This document shows, piece after piece, positions 8,731-20,757 of a stretch of 64,000 nucleotides of DNA; the stretch's first letter is position 1, and each line of letters begins with the position of its first letter. The translations under genes were made by a program, and so were the position numbers. The notes under the pieces are model-generated. The model had not been told where the DNA came from, ran no database searches, and was given only the letters and a program-made list of their open reading frames with translations. This stretch comes from Gordonia hongkongensis (lineage in GTDB: Bacteria > Actinomycetota > Actinomycetes > Mycobacteriales > Mycobacteriaceae), in assembly GCF_023078355.1 (NCBI RefSeq), contig NZ_CP095552.1, positions 1,364,001 through 1,428,000 on the forward strand, read 5' to 3'.

Positions 8731-9981
8731 ATGGATTTCTCTCCGTCAGCGCGGTCGGCCGAACTCACCGAACGCGTGCGCACCTTCGTGACCACCGAGA
8801 TCGAGCCGGTCGAACCCGAGATCCATCGGGACATCAAGACCCGCCGCGACGAGAACGGCAACCCGTGGACGCCGTCGCCGATCATCGCCGAACTGCAGAA
8901 GAAGGCCCGCTCGGAGGGGCTGTGGAACCTTTTCCTGCCCGCCGAGCACGCCGGCCGCTACGCCGCCGACTTCGGCACCGACGGCGGCGCCGGGTTGACC
9001 AACTCCGAGTACGCGCCGATCGCGGAGGCGATGGGATCGTCCGGGCTCGCGCCGGTGATCTTCAACTGCAACGCCCCCGACACCGGCAACATGGAGGTGT
9101 TGCTGCGCTACGGCACCGACGAGCAGCGCAAACAGTGGCTCGAACCCCTTCTGACCGCGGAGATCCGCAGCGCCTTCTGCATGACCGAGCCGGCCGTCGC
9201 GTCGTCGGACGCCACCAACATGGCCGCGACCGCCGTGCTCGACGGCGATGACGTCGTCATCAACGGGACCAAGTGGTTCTCCACCGGTGTCGGCCATCCG
9301 GACTGCAAGGTCCTCATCTTCATGGGCGTCACCGACGCCGAGGCCGACCGGAAGTCGCGGCACACGATGGTGCTCATCCCGATCGACGCCCCCGGGGTCA
9401 CGATCGACCGGATGCTCACCACCATGGGCTACTTCGACGAGCCGTTCGGCCACGGCGAGGTCAGCTTCGACAACGTGCGCGTCCCGGCGTCGAACATCCT
9501 GCTCGGACCCGGCCGCGCCTTCGAGATCGCCCAGGGCCGGCTCGGTCCGGGTCGCGTGCACCACTGCATGCGGGCGATCGGACTCGCCGAGCGCGCGCTG
9601 GAACTCGGTGTGCGTCGCGCACTCTCGCGGGAGGCGTTCGGCAAGCAACTCGCCCGGCTCGGCGGCAACAGCGAGCGCATCGCCGACGCCCGCATCGCGA
9701 TCAACCGGTCGCGGCTCCTCGTCCACCACGCGGCCTGGTTGCTCGACCAGGGCATGTCCCGCGAAGCCCTGTCGGCGGTCAGCGAGATCAAGGTCGAGGT
9801 ACCCAACATGGCACTCGACGTCATCGACCTCGCCATCCAGTTGCACGGCGGCGCCGGTCTCACCGACGACTTCCCGCTCGCGCAGGCCTGGGTGGGCGCG
9901 CGGTCGCTCCGACTCGCCGACGGCCCGGACGAGGTGCACCGCAACGTGGTTGCGCGCATCGAGTTCGGCAAGTACCGCTGA
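8731..9981 (+). CDS. Acyl-CoA dehydrogenase (ACAD10/11-like)
   Basis: 416 residues from ATG at 8731 (MDFSPSARSAELTERV); an upstream in-frame ATG at 8683 would add an unlikely leader. Family motifs include FCMTEPAVASSDATNM, GTKWFSTGVGHPDCK and the C-terminal LHGGAGLTDDFPLAQAW with SLRLADGPDEVHR. The last pattern is typical of the ACAD10/ACAD11 and FadE2-like subgroup rather than of straight-chain enzymes. The next gene, 13 bases downstream, is an APH-type kinase; in animal ACAD10/11 both domains occur in one polypeptide, so the pair may act on 4-hydroxy-acyl-CoAs by phosphorylation and elimination. That role is inferred from family knowledge. Confidence 0.9.
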   Translation: MDFSPSARSAELTERVRTFVTTEIEPVEPEIHRDIKTRRDENGNPWTPSPIIAELQKKARSEGLWNLFLPAEHAGRYAADFGTDGGAGLTNSEYAPIAEAMGSSGLAPVIFNCNAPDTGNMEVLLRYGTDEQRKQWLEPLLTAEIRSAFCMTEPAVASSDATNMAATAVLDGDDVVINGTKWFSTGVGHPDCKVLIFMGVTDAEADRKSRHTMVLIPIDAPGVTIDRMLTTMGYFDEPFGHGEVSFDNVRVPASNILLGPGRAFEIAQGRLGPGRVHHCMRAIGLAERALELGVRRALSREAFGKQLARLGGNSERIADARIAINRSRLLVHHAAWLLDQGMSREALSAVSEIKVEVPNMALDVIDLAIQLHGGAGLTDDFPLAQAWVGARSLRLADGPDEVHRNVVARIEFGKYR

Positions 9982-9994
9982 TCGGGGGACGAGG

Positions 9995-11065
9995 ATGATA
10001 AACGAGGTGGCCGGTGCGGGCGAGGTCCGCACCGAGGATGCATTCGACGTCGAGGCGATGGCCAAGTGGCTGGAGGCCAACGCCGCGGACCCGACCGGTC
10101 TCGACGCCGTGCCGGAGGTCCGTCAATTCGGCGGTGGCGCTTCGAATCTCACGTACCTGCTGCGCTATCCGTCCAAGGACCTGATCCTGCGCCGGGCGCC
10201 CCGGGGTACCAAGGCGCGGGGCGCGCACGACATGGCACGCGAGTACCGGATCCAGTCCGAACTCGCGACCGCCATCCGCTACATCGCGCCGATGATCGCC
10301 TTCTGCGACGACGAGTCGGTCCTGGGCGCGGACTTCTACGTGATGGGCCGCATCGACGGTGTCATCCCGCGGACCGAGTGGCCCGCCGACGTCCCGCTCG
10401 ACGCCGAGCAGGCACGCCGGCTCTGTCTGAACTTCATCGACACCCTGGTCGAGGTCCACTCGGTCGATCCGAGCACGACCGGACTCGCTGATCTCGGCAA
10501 GGGGCCGGGTTATGTGCGACGGCAGGTCGAGGGCTGGTCGGCGCGATTCCGCAACGCGCACACCGATGACGTGCCCGACTTCGAGTCGACGATGACGTGG
10601 CTGGCCGACAACCAGCCCGACGACGTCGCCAACTGCGTCATCCACAACGACTTCAAGCTCGACAACGTCGTCCTCGACAAAGACGATCCCACCCGGGTGA
10701 TCGGCATCCTGGACTGGGAGATGGCGACCCTCGGCGATCCCCTGATGGATGTCGCGGGTTCGATGGCCTACTGGATCCAGGCCGACGACCCGGATGCCAT
10801 GCAGCTCATGCGACGTGTCCCGACGCACCTGTCCGGCATGCTCAGTCGTGCTGAGTTCGTCGAGAACTATTGCGAGCGCATGGGATTCGACATGACACCG
10901 GAACGCTGGCGCTGGTATGAGGTGTTCGGACTGTTCCGGGCGGGGGTGATCGCCCAACAGATCTACTACCGCTACTACCACGGCCAGACCACCAACAAGG
11001 CGTTCGAACGTCTCGGATACGCGGTCGGGATCATCGCGCAACGGCTGGACGACCTGCTCGTGTAA
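9995..11065 (+). CDS. APH-type acyl-CoA kinase (phosphotransferase family, ACAD11 N-domain-like)
   Basis: 356 residues with the aminoglycoside phosphotransferase / choline kinase fold. The catalytic loop VIHNDFKLDNVVLD fits HxDxxxxN and is followed by ILDWEMATLGDPLMD, the metal-binding D. The ATG at 9995 directly follows GGGGGACGAGG. M. tuberculosis homologues are filed under fadE36-type names although they are not dehydrogenases. Placement right after an ACAD10/11-like dehydrogenase suggests it phosphorylates a hydroxyacyl-CoA rather than an antibiotic. Confidence 0.88.
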   Translation: MINEVAGAGEVRTEDAFDVEAMAKWLEANAADPTGLDAVPEVRQFGGGASNLTYLLRYPSKDLILRRAPRGTKARGAHDMAREYRIQSELATAIRYIAPMIAFCDDESVLGADFYVMGRIDGVIPRTEWPADVPLDAEQARRLCLNFIDTLVEVHSVDPSTTGLADLGKGPGYVRRQVEGWSARFRNAHTDDVPDFESTMTWLADNQPDDVANCVIHNDFKLDNVVLDKDDPTRVIGILDWEMATLGDPLMDVAGSMAYWIQADDPDAMQLMRRVPTHLSGMLSRAEFVENYCERMGFDMTPERWRWYEVFGLFRAGVIAQQIYYRYYHGQTTNKAFERLGYAVGIIAQRLDDLLV

Positions 11066-11087
11066 CCACCCGACGAAAGGGACCGCC

Positions 11088-12599
11088 ATGGCGGAGGACG
11101 TGGTCACCCCGGCGGGTGCCGGCAGCGGATCACCCGACGAGATCCGCATCAGCGGCTACCGTCCGGAGCTGCGCCGGACGCTCGGCGGGTTCGCGGTGTT
11201 CGCGATCTCCTTCGCGTTCATCTCCGTCGCGGTCGGAATCTTCGCCACCTACGGCAGCGTGCTCACCACGGCGGGTCCGGTCGGGATCTGGTTGTGGATC
11301 GTCGCCGCAGTCGGCCAGACCCTGATCGCGCTGGTCGTCGCCCAATTCGCCGCCCGGATCGCACTGAGCGGGTCGTCGTATCAGTGGGCGTCGAGGCTGG
11401 CGAACCCGAAGATCGGCTGGTTCTTCGGCTGGCTGAGCTTCTGGTACCTGGCGATCGGCGTGGTCGCCATGGACAACGCGCTGGCCAGTCAGGCGCTGAT
11501 GCCGCTCGCCGGGATGGCCGAGGACGAGGACGTCGCCCGCGTCATCACGCTCGTCGTGCTCGTCATCCAGGCCGTGCTGGTGATCGCGTCGACCCGCTTG
11601 CTCGGCCTGTTCACCTCCGGCGCGGTCGCGGTCGAGTTGGCGATCGTGGCGATCCTGATCCTGGTGCTCGCGGCGGTGATGGTGTTCAGCGGAAGCGGTC
11701 ACCCGGGCAACCTGGTGTCCGAGGGAGTGGCCGCCGGTGCGCCGGACTATTGGGCGATCGGTGGCGGGGTGATGGCCGCGATGGTCATGGGACTCACCAC
11801 CCTGGTCGGGTTCGATTCCGCGGCCAACCTCGCCGAGGAGGCGAAGGATCCGTTCCGCAGCGTGCCCCGGGCGATCGTCGGATCGGTGGTGGCCGCCGCG
11901 GTCCTGGGACTGGTCTTCCTCATCGTCCTGACCACGGCGATCGAGGACGTCCAGGCGGTCACGGCCGACGGGTCGCCGGTCGCCGCGATCATCCGGGAAC
12001 AACTCGGGCCGGTCGCCGAGCGAATCCTGCTCGCCTGCATCGTCTTCGCGATGTTCGGCGCCGGCATGGTGGTGATGGCGGCCTGCGCCCGGCAGGTCTT
12101 CGCGATGGCCCGCGACCGGCGCTTCCCGGCGCACCGGCTGATGGCCAGGGTCAACCCCCGGACCCAGACCCCGGTACCGGCGACGCTGCTCATCCTCGGC
12201 GTCGGAGTGGTGCTGATGCTGGCCCTGCCCGGGGCTGCGCTGATCGAGCTGATCATCGCGTCGACGATCCTGCCCGCGCTCATCTACGGCGGGACCGTCG
12301 TGCTGTACCTGGTCGTCCGAAAGCGCCTGGAGCGCAAGTCCGGTGGGTTCAGTCTCGGACGCCTCGAGATGCCGGTCGCGGTCGCCGCGCTGATCTGGGT
12401 GGGGGTCGCCCTGTTCGTGCTCGTCACGCCCGACGACGCGCGGGTGCCGACCCTGATCGTGCTCGGGCTGATCGCGGCGGGCGGCATCTACTTCGTCGCC
12501 CTGCTTTTCGGGCCCGGTCGCGTCCTCGAACACGAACCCGGTGTCGACGAATTCGCCGCGGCCGCAGAACCGGACGGGGCTGAACCGGACAGAAGCTAG
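11088..12599 (+). CDS. APC-superfamily amino acid permease
   Basis: 503 residues with about 12 hydrophobic segments, the normal APC topology. The early part contains GFAVFAISFAFISVAVGIF and the ISGY-type start seen in GABA/choline-like (BAT/UGA) permeases; a loop with GFDSAANLAEEAKDP matches the conserved segment after helix 6. It should import an amino acid or amine by cation symport; the substrate is unknown. It begins 22 bases after the kinase gene and may be co-transcribed with it. The acidic C-terminal tail is cytoplasmic. Confidence 0.85.
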   Translation: MAEDVVTPAGAGSGSPDEIRISGYRPELRRTLGGFAVFAISFAFISVAVGIFATYGSVLTTAGPVGIWLWIVAAVGQTLIALVVAQFAARIALSGSSYQWASRLANPKIGWFFGWLSFWYLAIGVVAMDNALASQALMPLAGMAEDEDVARVITLVVLVIQAVLVIASTRLLGLFTSGAVAVELAIVAILILVLAAVMVFSGSGHPGNLVSEGVAAGAPDYWAIGGGVMAAMVMGLTTLVGFDSAANLAEEAKDPFRSVPRAIVGSVVAAAVLGLVFLIVLTTAIEDVQAVTADGSPVAAIIREQLGPVAERILLACIVFAMFGAGMVVMAACARQVFAMARDRRFPAHRLMARVNPRTQTPVPATLLILGVGVVLMLALPGAALIELIIASTILPALIYGGTVVLYLVVRKRLERKSGGFSLGRLEMPVAVAALIWVGVALFVLVTPDDARVPTLIVLGLIAAGGIYFVALLFGPGRVLEHEPGVDEFAAAAEPDGAEPDRS

Positions 12600-12844
12600 T
12601 CGAGACCTTCCTGCGCACCTCGATCACCGCGTCGGACACCGGCGCGCTGGACGAGGACGATCGTCGTCCCGAGCAGACCGACGGCCAGGCCCACCAGGCA
12701 CACCGGCAGCGCGCGGTCGCCACCGAGATCGGTGACCGCGACGATCACGGTCGCCACCACCCACCCGATCATCCCGACCACGATCACCGGCTCCGGGGCG
12801 CGCAACGCGCGGGGGAGTTCGGGGATCTCGAGTGTCGTGGACAT
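12596..12844 (-). CDS. DUF2530 small membrane protein
   Basis: 82 residues with two predicted transmembrane helices (about 18-37 and 46-65) and a basic C-terminus, matching my recall of the DUF2530 family in mycolic actinobacteria. ATG at 12844 (MSTTLEIPELPR) starts the real protein although the frame stays open far upstream. It is divergent from the NCS2 permease, 24 bases apart, an association also seen in relatives. Its last four bases overlap the end of the APC permease. Function unknown. Confidence 0.72.
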   Translation of the reverse strand: MSTTLEIPELPRALRAPEPVIVVGMIGWVVATVIVAVTDLGGDRALPVCLVGLAVGLLGTTIVLVQRAGVRRGDRGAQEGLD

Positions 12845-12868
12845 GGACAACAGGGTAGCTTTCGGAAC

Positions 12869-14437
<1,569 letters not shown>

Positions 14438-14542
14438 CGGACTTGGTCGTCTGTCCGGGTTTGCCCGTTTCGGTGTCGTCCACCCGGTTCAATTTCGTCG
14501 CGGACGGGCAGCGAGGCCGATTTCCTGGCCTACGATTTGGCA

Positions 14543-15007
14543 ATGCATGCACCTTATGGTGACGGAAGTCTGTCCGGCGACCTGTCCCTCGCCGTGGTGC
14601 GCCTGGCGCGCCGACTCCGAGGTCGGCGGGAGAACAAGCTGGTCTCGCTCACTCAGCTGTCCGCCCTCAACACGCTGCACCACGAGGGCCCGATGACACC
14701 AGGTGCGCTCGCGGCCGCCGAGCGGGTTCGCCCGCCGTCGATGACCAGGGTCATCGCCTCGCTGTCGGATCTCGGGATGATCAAGCGCGAACCCCATCCC
14801 ACCGACGGCCGTCAGGCCATCGTGACGTTGTCCCCGGAAGGCGTCGACGTCGTGACCGACGAACTCGCCGCCCGCAAGGCATGGTTGAGCGACCGCCTCG
14901 CGGAACTGTCCGCCGAGGAGCGGGACATCCTGCGCGAGGCCGTGCGCATCGCCAACAAGATCCTCGGGCAGGCCGACACCGACGTCCCGCGCTCACGCGC
15001 GATCTGA
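14543..15007 (+). CDS. MarR-family transcriptional regulator (Rv0880-like)
   Basis: 154 residues with a winged helix-turn-helix. The block [20 protein letters not shown] is the recognition region and [13 protein letters not shown] is the wing. By recall it resembles M. tuberculosis Rv0880, which sits just before the Rv0881 SpoU methylase, as here. ATG at 14543 ([10 protein letters not shown]) is chosen; a TTG two codons upstream is less likely. Ligand and targets are unknown, although the adjacent purine permease is a possible target. Confidence 0.85.
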   Translation: MHAPYGDGSLSGDLSLAVVRLARRLRGRRENKLVSLTQLSALNTLHHEGPMTPGALAAAERVRPPSMTRVIASLSDLGMIKREPHPTDGRQAIVTLSPEGVDVVTDELAARKAWLSDRLAELSAEERDILREAVRIANKILGQADTDVPRSRAI

Positions 15008-15008
15008 C

Positions 15009-16232
15009 TCAGAAGAACGTGCCCGAGAACGGGGCGCGGTCGGTCATGAACGCGTGGTCCAGCGCGCGCAGCGTCGCCGGGGAGTCGACGCGCAGGCGTC
15101 CCGCCGCCGCGAAGGCCGAGGGCCGGATCCCGCCGAGATAGATGCTCGACAACACCGAGATGTCGAGCGAGACGGTGGGCGTCGCTCCCGACTTCGCCGG
15201 CGCGACGATCGCCCCGCCCTCGCGTACCGAGATGTCGAAAACGCCTCCGTGCCCGCGGAATTCGTCGGTCACCTCGATCACGGCGTCCAGGTCGGCGGCA
15301 TAGTGTCGGGCGCCGAGGGCGGCCGGGACGTCGAGGATGCGCAGCCACATCGTGTCGGCGGTCCCGGTGACCGACACCGACCGCGGATTCACGAGTTTCT
15401 GTGACAGCGGGTCGTCGACCGGGATGGTCGCGGTGAGCGAGGGGATGAGGTCGAGGCTGATCAGGACGCGCCACAGATCGGTGTGTGCGTCGTCGGTGAC
15501 CGCGAAGACCTCGTTGACCTCGCCGCGCACCGCGCCGGTCTCGTCCTTGTAGATGCGGTAGCTCGCGTAGCCGTCGGCGTGCAGCAGGTAGTGCAGACCG
15601 CTCGCCGACAGCGGCCGCTCCGACGCCCGGTCGGCCAGGATGGGATTCCACCAGGCGGGGGTGCGGGTGAGCGCGCCCGGGGTGGTCAGCGTCCACCGTG
15701 CGTGGAGGTCGGGGATCGCGGCGGCCACCGCGTCGGCGTCGGCATACCGGACGGTGGCATCGTCGGGCTGGGCCGCGCGCATCTGGGCGCCCGGGCTCAG
15801 CGACACCGAGTTCGCGAAGCATGCCGGTCCGAAGCCGAAGCGTTCGTAGATGGTGCCCTCACTCGCGGTGAGGATTCCGAAGGTGTACTTCTCCGATTCC
15901 CACTGCTCGACGAGTTCGGTGAGCATGCGGCGGAGGATGCCACGCCGCCGGTGGGTCGACGCCACCGAGACCCACGACAGTCCGGCCGCGTCGGACACGC
16001 CACCGCCGGGCAGTGACATCGACATCCGGTAGAACATCGCCACCCCGACGAGGGGCCGCCTGTCCAACCCGGTGTCGCGCACCAGTACGACGTCGTCGTC
16101 GGCGACCTTGCCGCGCAGATCGGCGACCTCGTCGTCGGGCAGCGGGTTGCGCATGGCGAACGCGCGGGCATCGGTGGTGATGATGTCGGCCCAGTCCGCG
16201 TCGGTGGCGCGGGCGAGGGACAGACGTGACAT
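15009..16232 (-). CDS. eis: Eis-family GNAT N-acetyltransferase
   Basis: About 407 residues, the Eis length. Three parts are visible: an N-terminal GNAT domain with acetyl-CoA loop VASTHRRRGILRRML, a second GNAT-like domain, and a C-terminal sterol-carrier-like domain (YAADLDAVIEVTDEFRGHGG). The chain ends in FSGTFF, and the free carboxylate of the terminal Phe is the general base in Eis enzymes. M. tuberculosis Eis multiply acetylates aminoglycosides and acetylates host and bacterial amines. ATG at 16232 is used; GTG codons at 16253 and 16262 are alternatives, and no start has a clean ribosome site. Confidence 0.88.
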   Translation of the reverse strand: MSRLSLARATDADWADIITTDARAFAMRNPLPDDEVADLRGKVADDDVVLVRDTGLDRRPLVGVAMFYRMSMSLPGGGVSDAAGLSWVSVASTHRRRGILRRMLTELVEQWESEKYTFGILTASEGTIYERFGFGPACFANSVSLSPGAQMRAAQPDDATVRYADADAVAAAIPDLHARWTLTTPGALTRTPAWWNPILADRASERPLSASGLHYLLHADGYASYRIYKDETGAVRGEVNEVFAVTDDAHTDLWRVLISLDLIPSLTATIPVDDPLSQKLVNPRSVSVTGTADTMWLRILDVPAALGARHYAADLDAVIEVTDEFRGHGGVFDISVREGGAIVAPAKSGATPTVSLDISVLSSIYLGGIRPSAFAAAGRLRVDSPATLRALDHAFMTDRAPFSGTFF

Positions 16233-16312
16233 CGGAGTCGAATCGCTGGTCACGCCCTCCACAGTTTCACACCCGTGCGCTGCCGGTTTCGTCCGGGTGG
16301 CAGACTGTTGCG

Positions 16313-17167
16313 GTGCCCGGGCTCGCAGTGAACGTGATCGACATCGACGACCCGGAGGACCCGCGCGTCGACGACTTCCGCGACCTCAACTCCGTCGACC
16401 GCCGGCCCGATCTCCCGGTTCTGCCCGGCGGGCGCCCGGGCCGCGGTCTGGTCATCGCCGAAGGTGTTCTCGTCGCCCAGCGGATGATCGCGTCACGGTT
16501 CGCGACCCACGCCTTCCTCGGTGTCGCGAAACGCCTCGACGAGCTCGACGCCGATCTCCGTGATCCCGGGCTGGCCGGTGTCCCGTTCTTCCGCGCCACC
16601 GCCGAGGTCATGGCCGAGATCGTCGGCTTCCACCTCAACCGCGGCGTGCTCGCCGTGTCGCGCCGACCGCCCGTGCTCACGGTGCCGGAGGTCCTCGAGA
16701 GCGCGCGGACCGTTGCGATCCTCGAAGGTGTGAACGACCACGAGAACATCGGGTCGATCTTCCGCAACGCCGCCGGATTGGGTGTCGACGCAGTGCTTTT
16801 CGGTCAGGGTTGCGCCGACCCGCTGTACCGCCGATGCGTGCGGGTGTCGATGGGCCATGCACTGCTCGTGCCGTTCGCGAGATTCGACGACTGGCCGCGC
16901 GGCCTGGACGTGGTGCGGGAACGCGACTTCCAGCTGGTCTCGTTGACGCCCGATCCCGCCGCCGTGACCCTGGCCGAAGCCGTCACCGCCGAGAAGGTCG
17001 GCTTCCTGGTCGGTGCGGAGGGCCCCGGTCTCACCGCGTCGGCGATGGCGGCCACCGACGTGAAGGCGCGCATCCCGATGAGCCGGGGCACCGACTCGCT
17101 GAACGTGGCGACCGCTGCGGCCGTTGCGTTCTACGAGCGCGCCCGGTCGGGCACCATGGGATCGTGA
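16313..17167 (+). CDS. TrmH/SpoU-family RNA 2'-O-methyltransferase (Rv0881-like)
   Basis: 284 residues from GTG at 16313. All three SPOUT motifs are present: motif 1 NDHENIGSIFRNAAGLGVDA, motif 2 FLVGAEGPGLTASAM and motif 3 IPMSRGTDSLNVATAAAVAF, which form the knotted AdoMet site. An N-terminal substrate-binding domain precedes them. It should methylate a ribose in rRNA or tRNA; the target base is unknown. Its TGA overlaps the GTG of the next gene (GTGA), so the two are translationally coupled. Confidence 0.88.
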   Translation: MPGLAVNVIDIDDPEDPRVDDFRDLNSVDRRPDLPVLPGGRPGRGLVIAEGVLVAQRMIASRFATHAFLGVAKRLDELDADLRDPGLAGVPFFRATAEVMAEIVGFHLNRGVLAVSRRPPVLTVPEVLESARTVAILEGVNDHENIGSIFRNAAGLGVDAVLFGQGCADPLYRRCVRVSMGHALLVPFARFDDWPRGLDVVRERDFQLVSLTPDPAAVTLAEAVTAEKVGFLVGAEGPGLTASAMAATDVKARIPMSRGTDSLNVATAAAVAFYERARSGTMGS

Positions 17168-17463
17168 CCGTCGAGCGGGAGGGTGTCGAACCGACGCCGT
17201 GGGCCCTGGGGCTGATCGTCGGTGCCTCGTGCGCGCTGTTCGCCGCATTCGTCTTGGTCGGCGTCTACCTGCTCATCGGCGAGATCCTGCGGTTCCTCGG
17301 GATCGCCGCCGTATTGGTCGTCGCGGGCGGACTCGGATGGACCCTCTGGGAGTTCCGGGCGCGGCCCGTGTGGCGGTGGGTCGTGTGGGGACTGCTTCTC
17401 GGCTTCCTCGCCGGGGTCGCGTCGTCGATCGCGTTGCTCGCGCTGGGACGTCCCGCACCCTAG
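17164..17463 (+). CDS. DUF2537 membrane protein (Rv0882-like)
   Basis: 99 residues starting with GTG inside the stop of the methylase gene (GTGA overlap). Three hydrophobic segments are visible (about 14-38, 40-60, 70-92) and little else. By recall, the M. tuberculosis neighbour Rv0882 is a small transmembrane protein in the same place between Rv0881 and the convergent Rv0883c. Function unknown. The stop overlaps the convergent DUF6928-like gene by four bases. Confidence 0.75.
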   Translation: MTVEREGVEPTPWALGLIVGASCALFAAFVLVGVYLLIGEILRFLGIAAVLVVAGGLGWTLWEFRARPVWRWVVWGLLLGFLAGVASSIALLALGRPAP

Positions 17464-18227
17464 AACCCGAAGTACTCGCGGATGCGCCCGCGCTTGCGAG
17501 CGTCCTGACCTGGCGATCCCGTCCGCTCCCGGGCGCGCGAAGCCGTTGCGGCGCGGTAGTTCTCGTAGTCGGCCGCGGTCGGTTCGTATTCGGCCGGATG
17601 CAACGCGAAGCAGGTGACGGTGATCTGGGCCGGGTCGAGATCGGACTCCGCGAGCGGGTGGGTGTAGCGGAACCCGAGCCACGCACGGTTCGATTCCTCG
17701 GCGAGGTGCGCGGGATGGAAGGGGAGCGACATGGGTGCGGTGGGCACGCCCTCGGCGTGGCTGAGCGGGTGTTCGCCACCCCAGAACGGCTTCTCGAACG
17801 TGAACGGCAGGCCGTGGTCCTCGTGGATGGTGACCGGGTCGGCGGCGAAGGAGCGTCGGAGCGTCCCCGACTCCCACCGGGCGAACACTCCGAGTGAGGA
17901 GTCGGGCTCGGTGTAGAGGAGGGTCGTGGTCGCGCTGGGGCGGATCCGTGCGAGCGCGCGGGTCAGCGTCGACGGCGTGGTCGTCTCGAACAGCGAACAC
18001 GACACGACGGCGAGCGAACCGTAGAACCCGGCGTAGACGTGGGTGTCGCGGACCGCGGCAGCGGACGCGAGGTCGGTGTCGACGAGCGGGACCAGGACGC
18101 TGTCACCGAAGACGGTCGTCGCAACCTGCTGGGCGTGTTGGGAGTCGTTGGCCGGACGCGAGCGGAGAATCGCGGCCGGGTCGTCGGTGTCGATGAACCA
18201 GACCGTGGCCGCGCGCGCGGAGGACAC
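17460..18227 (-). CDS. Conserved actinobacterial protein, probably DUF6928
   Basis: 255 residues, no membrane segment. The pattern TVWFIDTDDPAAIL at the start, PAEYEPTAADYENYR near the end, and the overall length look like the DUF6928 family of mycolic actinobacteria, by recall only. GTG at 18227 follows the sepH stop with no gap (TGAGTG), so it is the second gene of a sepH operon. The basic tail ends REYFGF. No catalytic motif is visible; function unknown. Confidence 0.6.
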   Translation of the reverse strand: MSSARAATVWFIDTDDPAAILRSRPANDSQHAQQVATTVFGDSVLVPLVDTDLASAAAVRDTHVYAGFYGSLAVVSCSLFETTTPSTLTRALARIRPSATTTLLYTEPDSSLGVFARWESGTLRRSFAADPVTIHEDHGLPFTFEKPFWGGEHPLSHAEGVPTAPMSLPFHPAHLAEESNRAWLGFRYTHPLAESDLDPAQITVTCFALHPAEYEPTAADYENYRAATASRARERTGSPGQDARKRGRIREYFGF

Positions 18228-19193
18228 TCAGCTGTTCCCGTTGCTGCGCACGCCGAGCAGGACATCCTCCCACGCCGGGACCGCCGGTTTACGTGTCTTC
18301 TTGCGGCGCGGACGTTCGGGGCCGGACGACGGTGCGGGAACCGAGTCGTCGGCCTCGGCGTCGTCGGCGTTGGAAGTGGCCGCCGCGTCGTCCGTGTCCG
18401 AGGCTTCGGCGGTGTCGGCGGACGGCTCGTCGTCGAATCCGAAGTCGAACGGCACGGCGCCGTCGTCCTCGGCCGCGGTGCGGCGGTCGTGCCGGGCGCG
18501 CTGCGCACCGATGATCGAGGCCGCGTCGATGGTGACCTCTTCGCGACCGTCCGGGGTCGTCTCGACGGCGACTTCGGGGGTGGCGACCGGGGTCAGCCGA
18601 CGACGGGGCGCGATGGTCTCGGGATGGGTGAGCTCGTCGGCCAGGTCGTCGAGCGGGTCGACGCTGCCACCGTGCGATCCCGGCTGGTAGCGCCAGTGCG
18701 CCAGGTTGTCGGTGCGTCCGACGCTCCACGCGACCTGGACCACCCAGTACCCGTCGTCGCCCTTCCATGCGTCCCAGTCGGCGTCGTTGGGATTCTGGCC
18801 GTAGGCGAGGAGTCCCTCGGCGACCGACTCGACCAGGGTCGCCACTGCCGGGCCGTCATGGCGGATGGGATGCGCGGCGCCGGCGAGTTCGGTGGCGCGG
18901 CTGCGTTCGAGGAGGACCGGGTGGGCGAAACGTTCGATCTTGTCCACACCCACCCCGGCTGCGGCCGCCACCTCGGCGACGGTTGCACCCGCTCGGATTC
19001 GTGCCTGGATTTCGCGTGGCCGCAATGCACTCTCCATCTCGATCTCGATCTGTCCCAGTCGTGAGATGTCGCCGCGGGCGGCGGCGCGGAGGCGTTCGTC
19101 GGAGGCGATGCGGAATTTCTCGCCCGATTGCGGGTCCTGGCAGATGACATGGGAGCCGTCGGTTTCCACCCCGACGACGCGGAGCTCACGCAT
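18228..19193 (-). CDS. sepH: SepH, FtsZ-associated division regulator (DUF3071)
   Basis: 321 residues. The N-terminal DUF3071 domain starts MRELRVVGVETDGSHVICQD and contains a helix-turn-helix-like block, RAGATVAEVAAAAGVGVDKI (about residues 76-95). A long acidic, Ala/Asp-rich disordered stretch leads to a conserved basic C-terminal patch (PRRKKTRKPAVPAWEDVLLG). SepH in Streptomyces and mycobacteria binds FtsZ and stimulates its assembly through these ends. ATG at 19193 is preceded by GGAGGAG. The place next to serC matches Rv0883c-Rv0884c. Confidence 0.9.
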   Translation of the reverse strand: MRELRVVGVETDGSHVICQDPQSGEKFRIASDERLRAAARGDISRLGQIEIEMESALRPREIQARIRAGATVAEVAAAAGVGVDKIERFAHPVLLERSRATELAGAAHPIRHDGPAVATLVESVAEGLLAYGQNPNDADWDAWKGDDGYWVVQVAWSVGRTDNLAHWRYQPGSHGGSVDPLDDLADELTHPETIAPRRRLTPVATPEVAVETTPDGREEVTIDAASIIGAQRARHDRRTAAEDDGAVPFDFGFDDEPSADTAEASDTDDAAATSNADDAEADDSVPAPSSGPERPRRKKTRKPAVPAWEDVLLGVRSNGNS

Positions 19194-19370
19194 CTGCTCC
19201 TCCTCCGGTCGGTGCACGCATTGGGGTCACATTAACTCACCGATCTGCCGGTTCACTGTGGGACACGCGGCAAAACCGCAGTTCAGCACGCGTGGGGCGC
19301 AAGCGACGCCAGCGATCGATGCGTCATATGTGGTCTGTGGGAACCAGGCTACCGGTTCGGTGAAGCACCA

Positions 19371-19404
19371 CCGGCGCGCCGCAACGATCTGTGCGGCGCG
19401 CCGG
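19371..19404. terminator. Hairpin terminator after serC
   Basis: A perfect 12-base stem, CCGGCGCGCCGC (19371-19382) and GCGGCGCGCCGG (19393-19404), encloses a 10-base loop. It starts 23 bases beyond the serC stop on the minus strand. There is no U run, which is usual for actinobacterial terminators. Confidence 0.7.
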
Positions 19405-19426
19405 CGACGAGGTGTCGAGCAGGGGA

Positions 19427-20689
<1,263 letters not shown>

Positions 20690-20697
20690 TCATCGAA

Positions 20698-20725
20698 AGG
20701 TGCGCTACCTGGAAGTAGCGCACCT
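20698..20725. repeat. Inverted repeat with GTAGCGCACCT arms
   Basis: AGGTGCGCTAC (20698-20708) and GTAGCGCACCT (20715-20725) form a perfect 11-base stem with a 6-base loop. It lies between serC and the end of the AbiEi-like gene. A related element flanks the other side of that gene (21766-21801). It could be a terminator for the AbiEi-like gene or a REP-like element. Confidence 0.6.
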
Positions 20726-20757
20726 CTGGGTCGAGTAGGGCTTCTGGGGCGGGCACG

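Noticed and set aside
5856..8885. 1,009-residue open frame on the minus strand
   Set aside because: It is antisense to the propeller gene. Its composition is Arg/Gly/Pro-rich without domains, while the plus frame has a membrane helix and propeller repeats.
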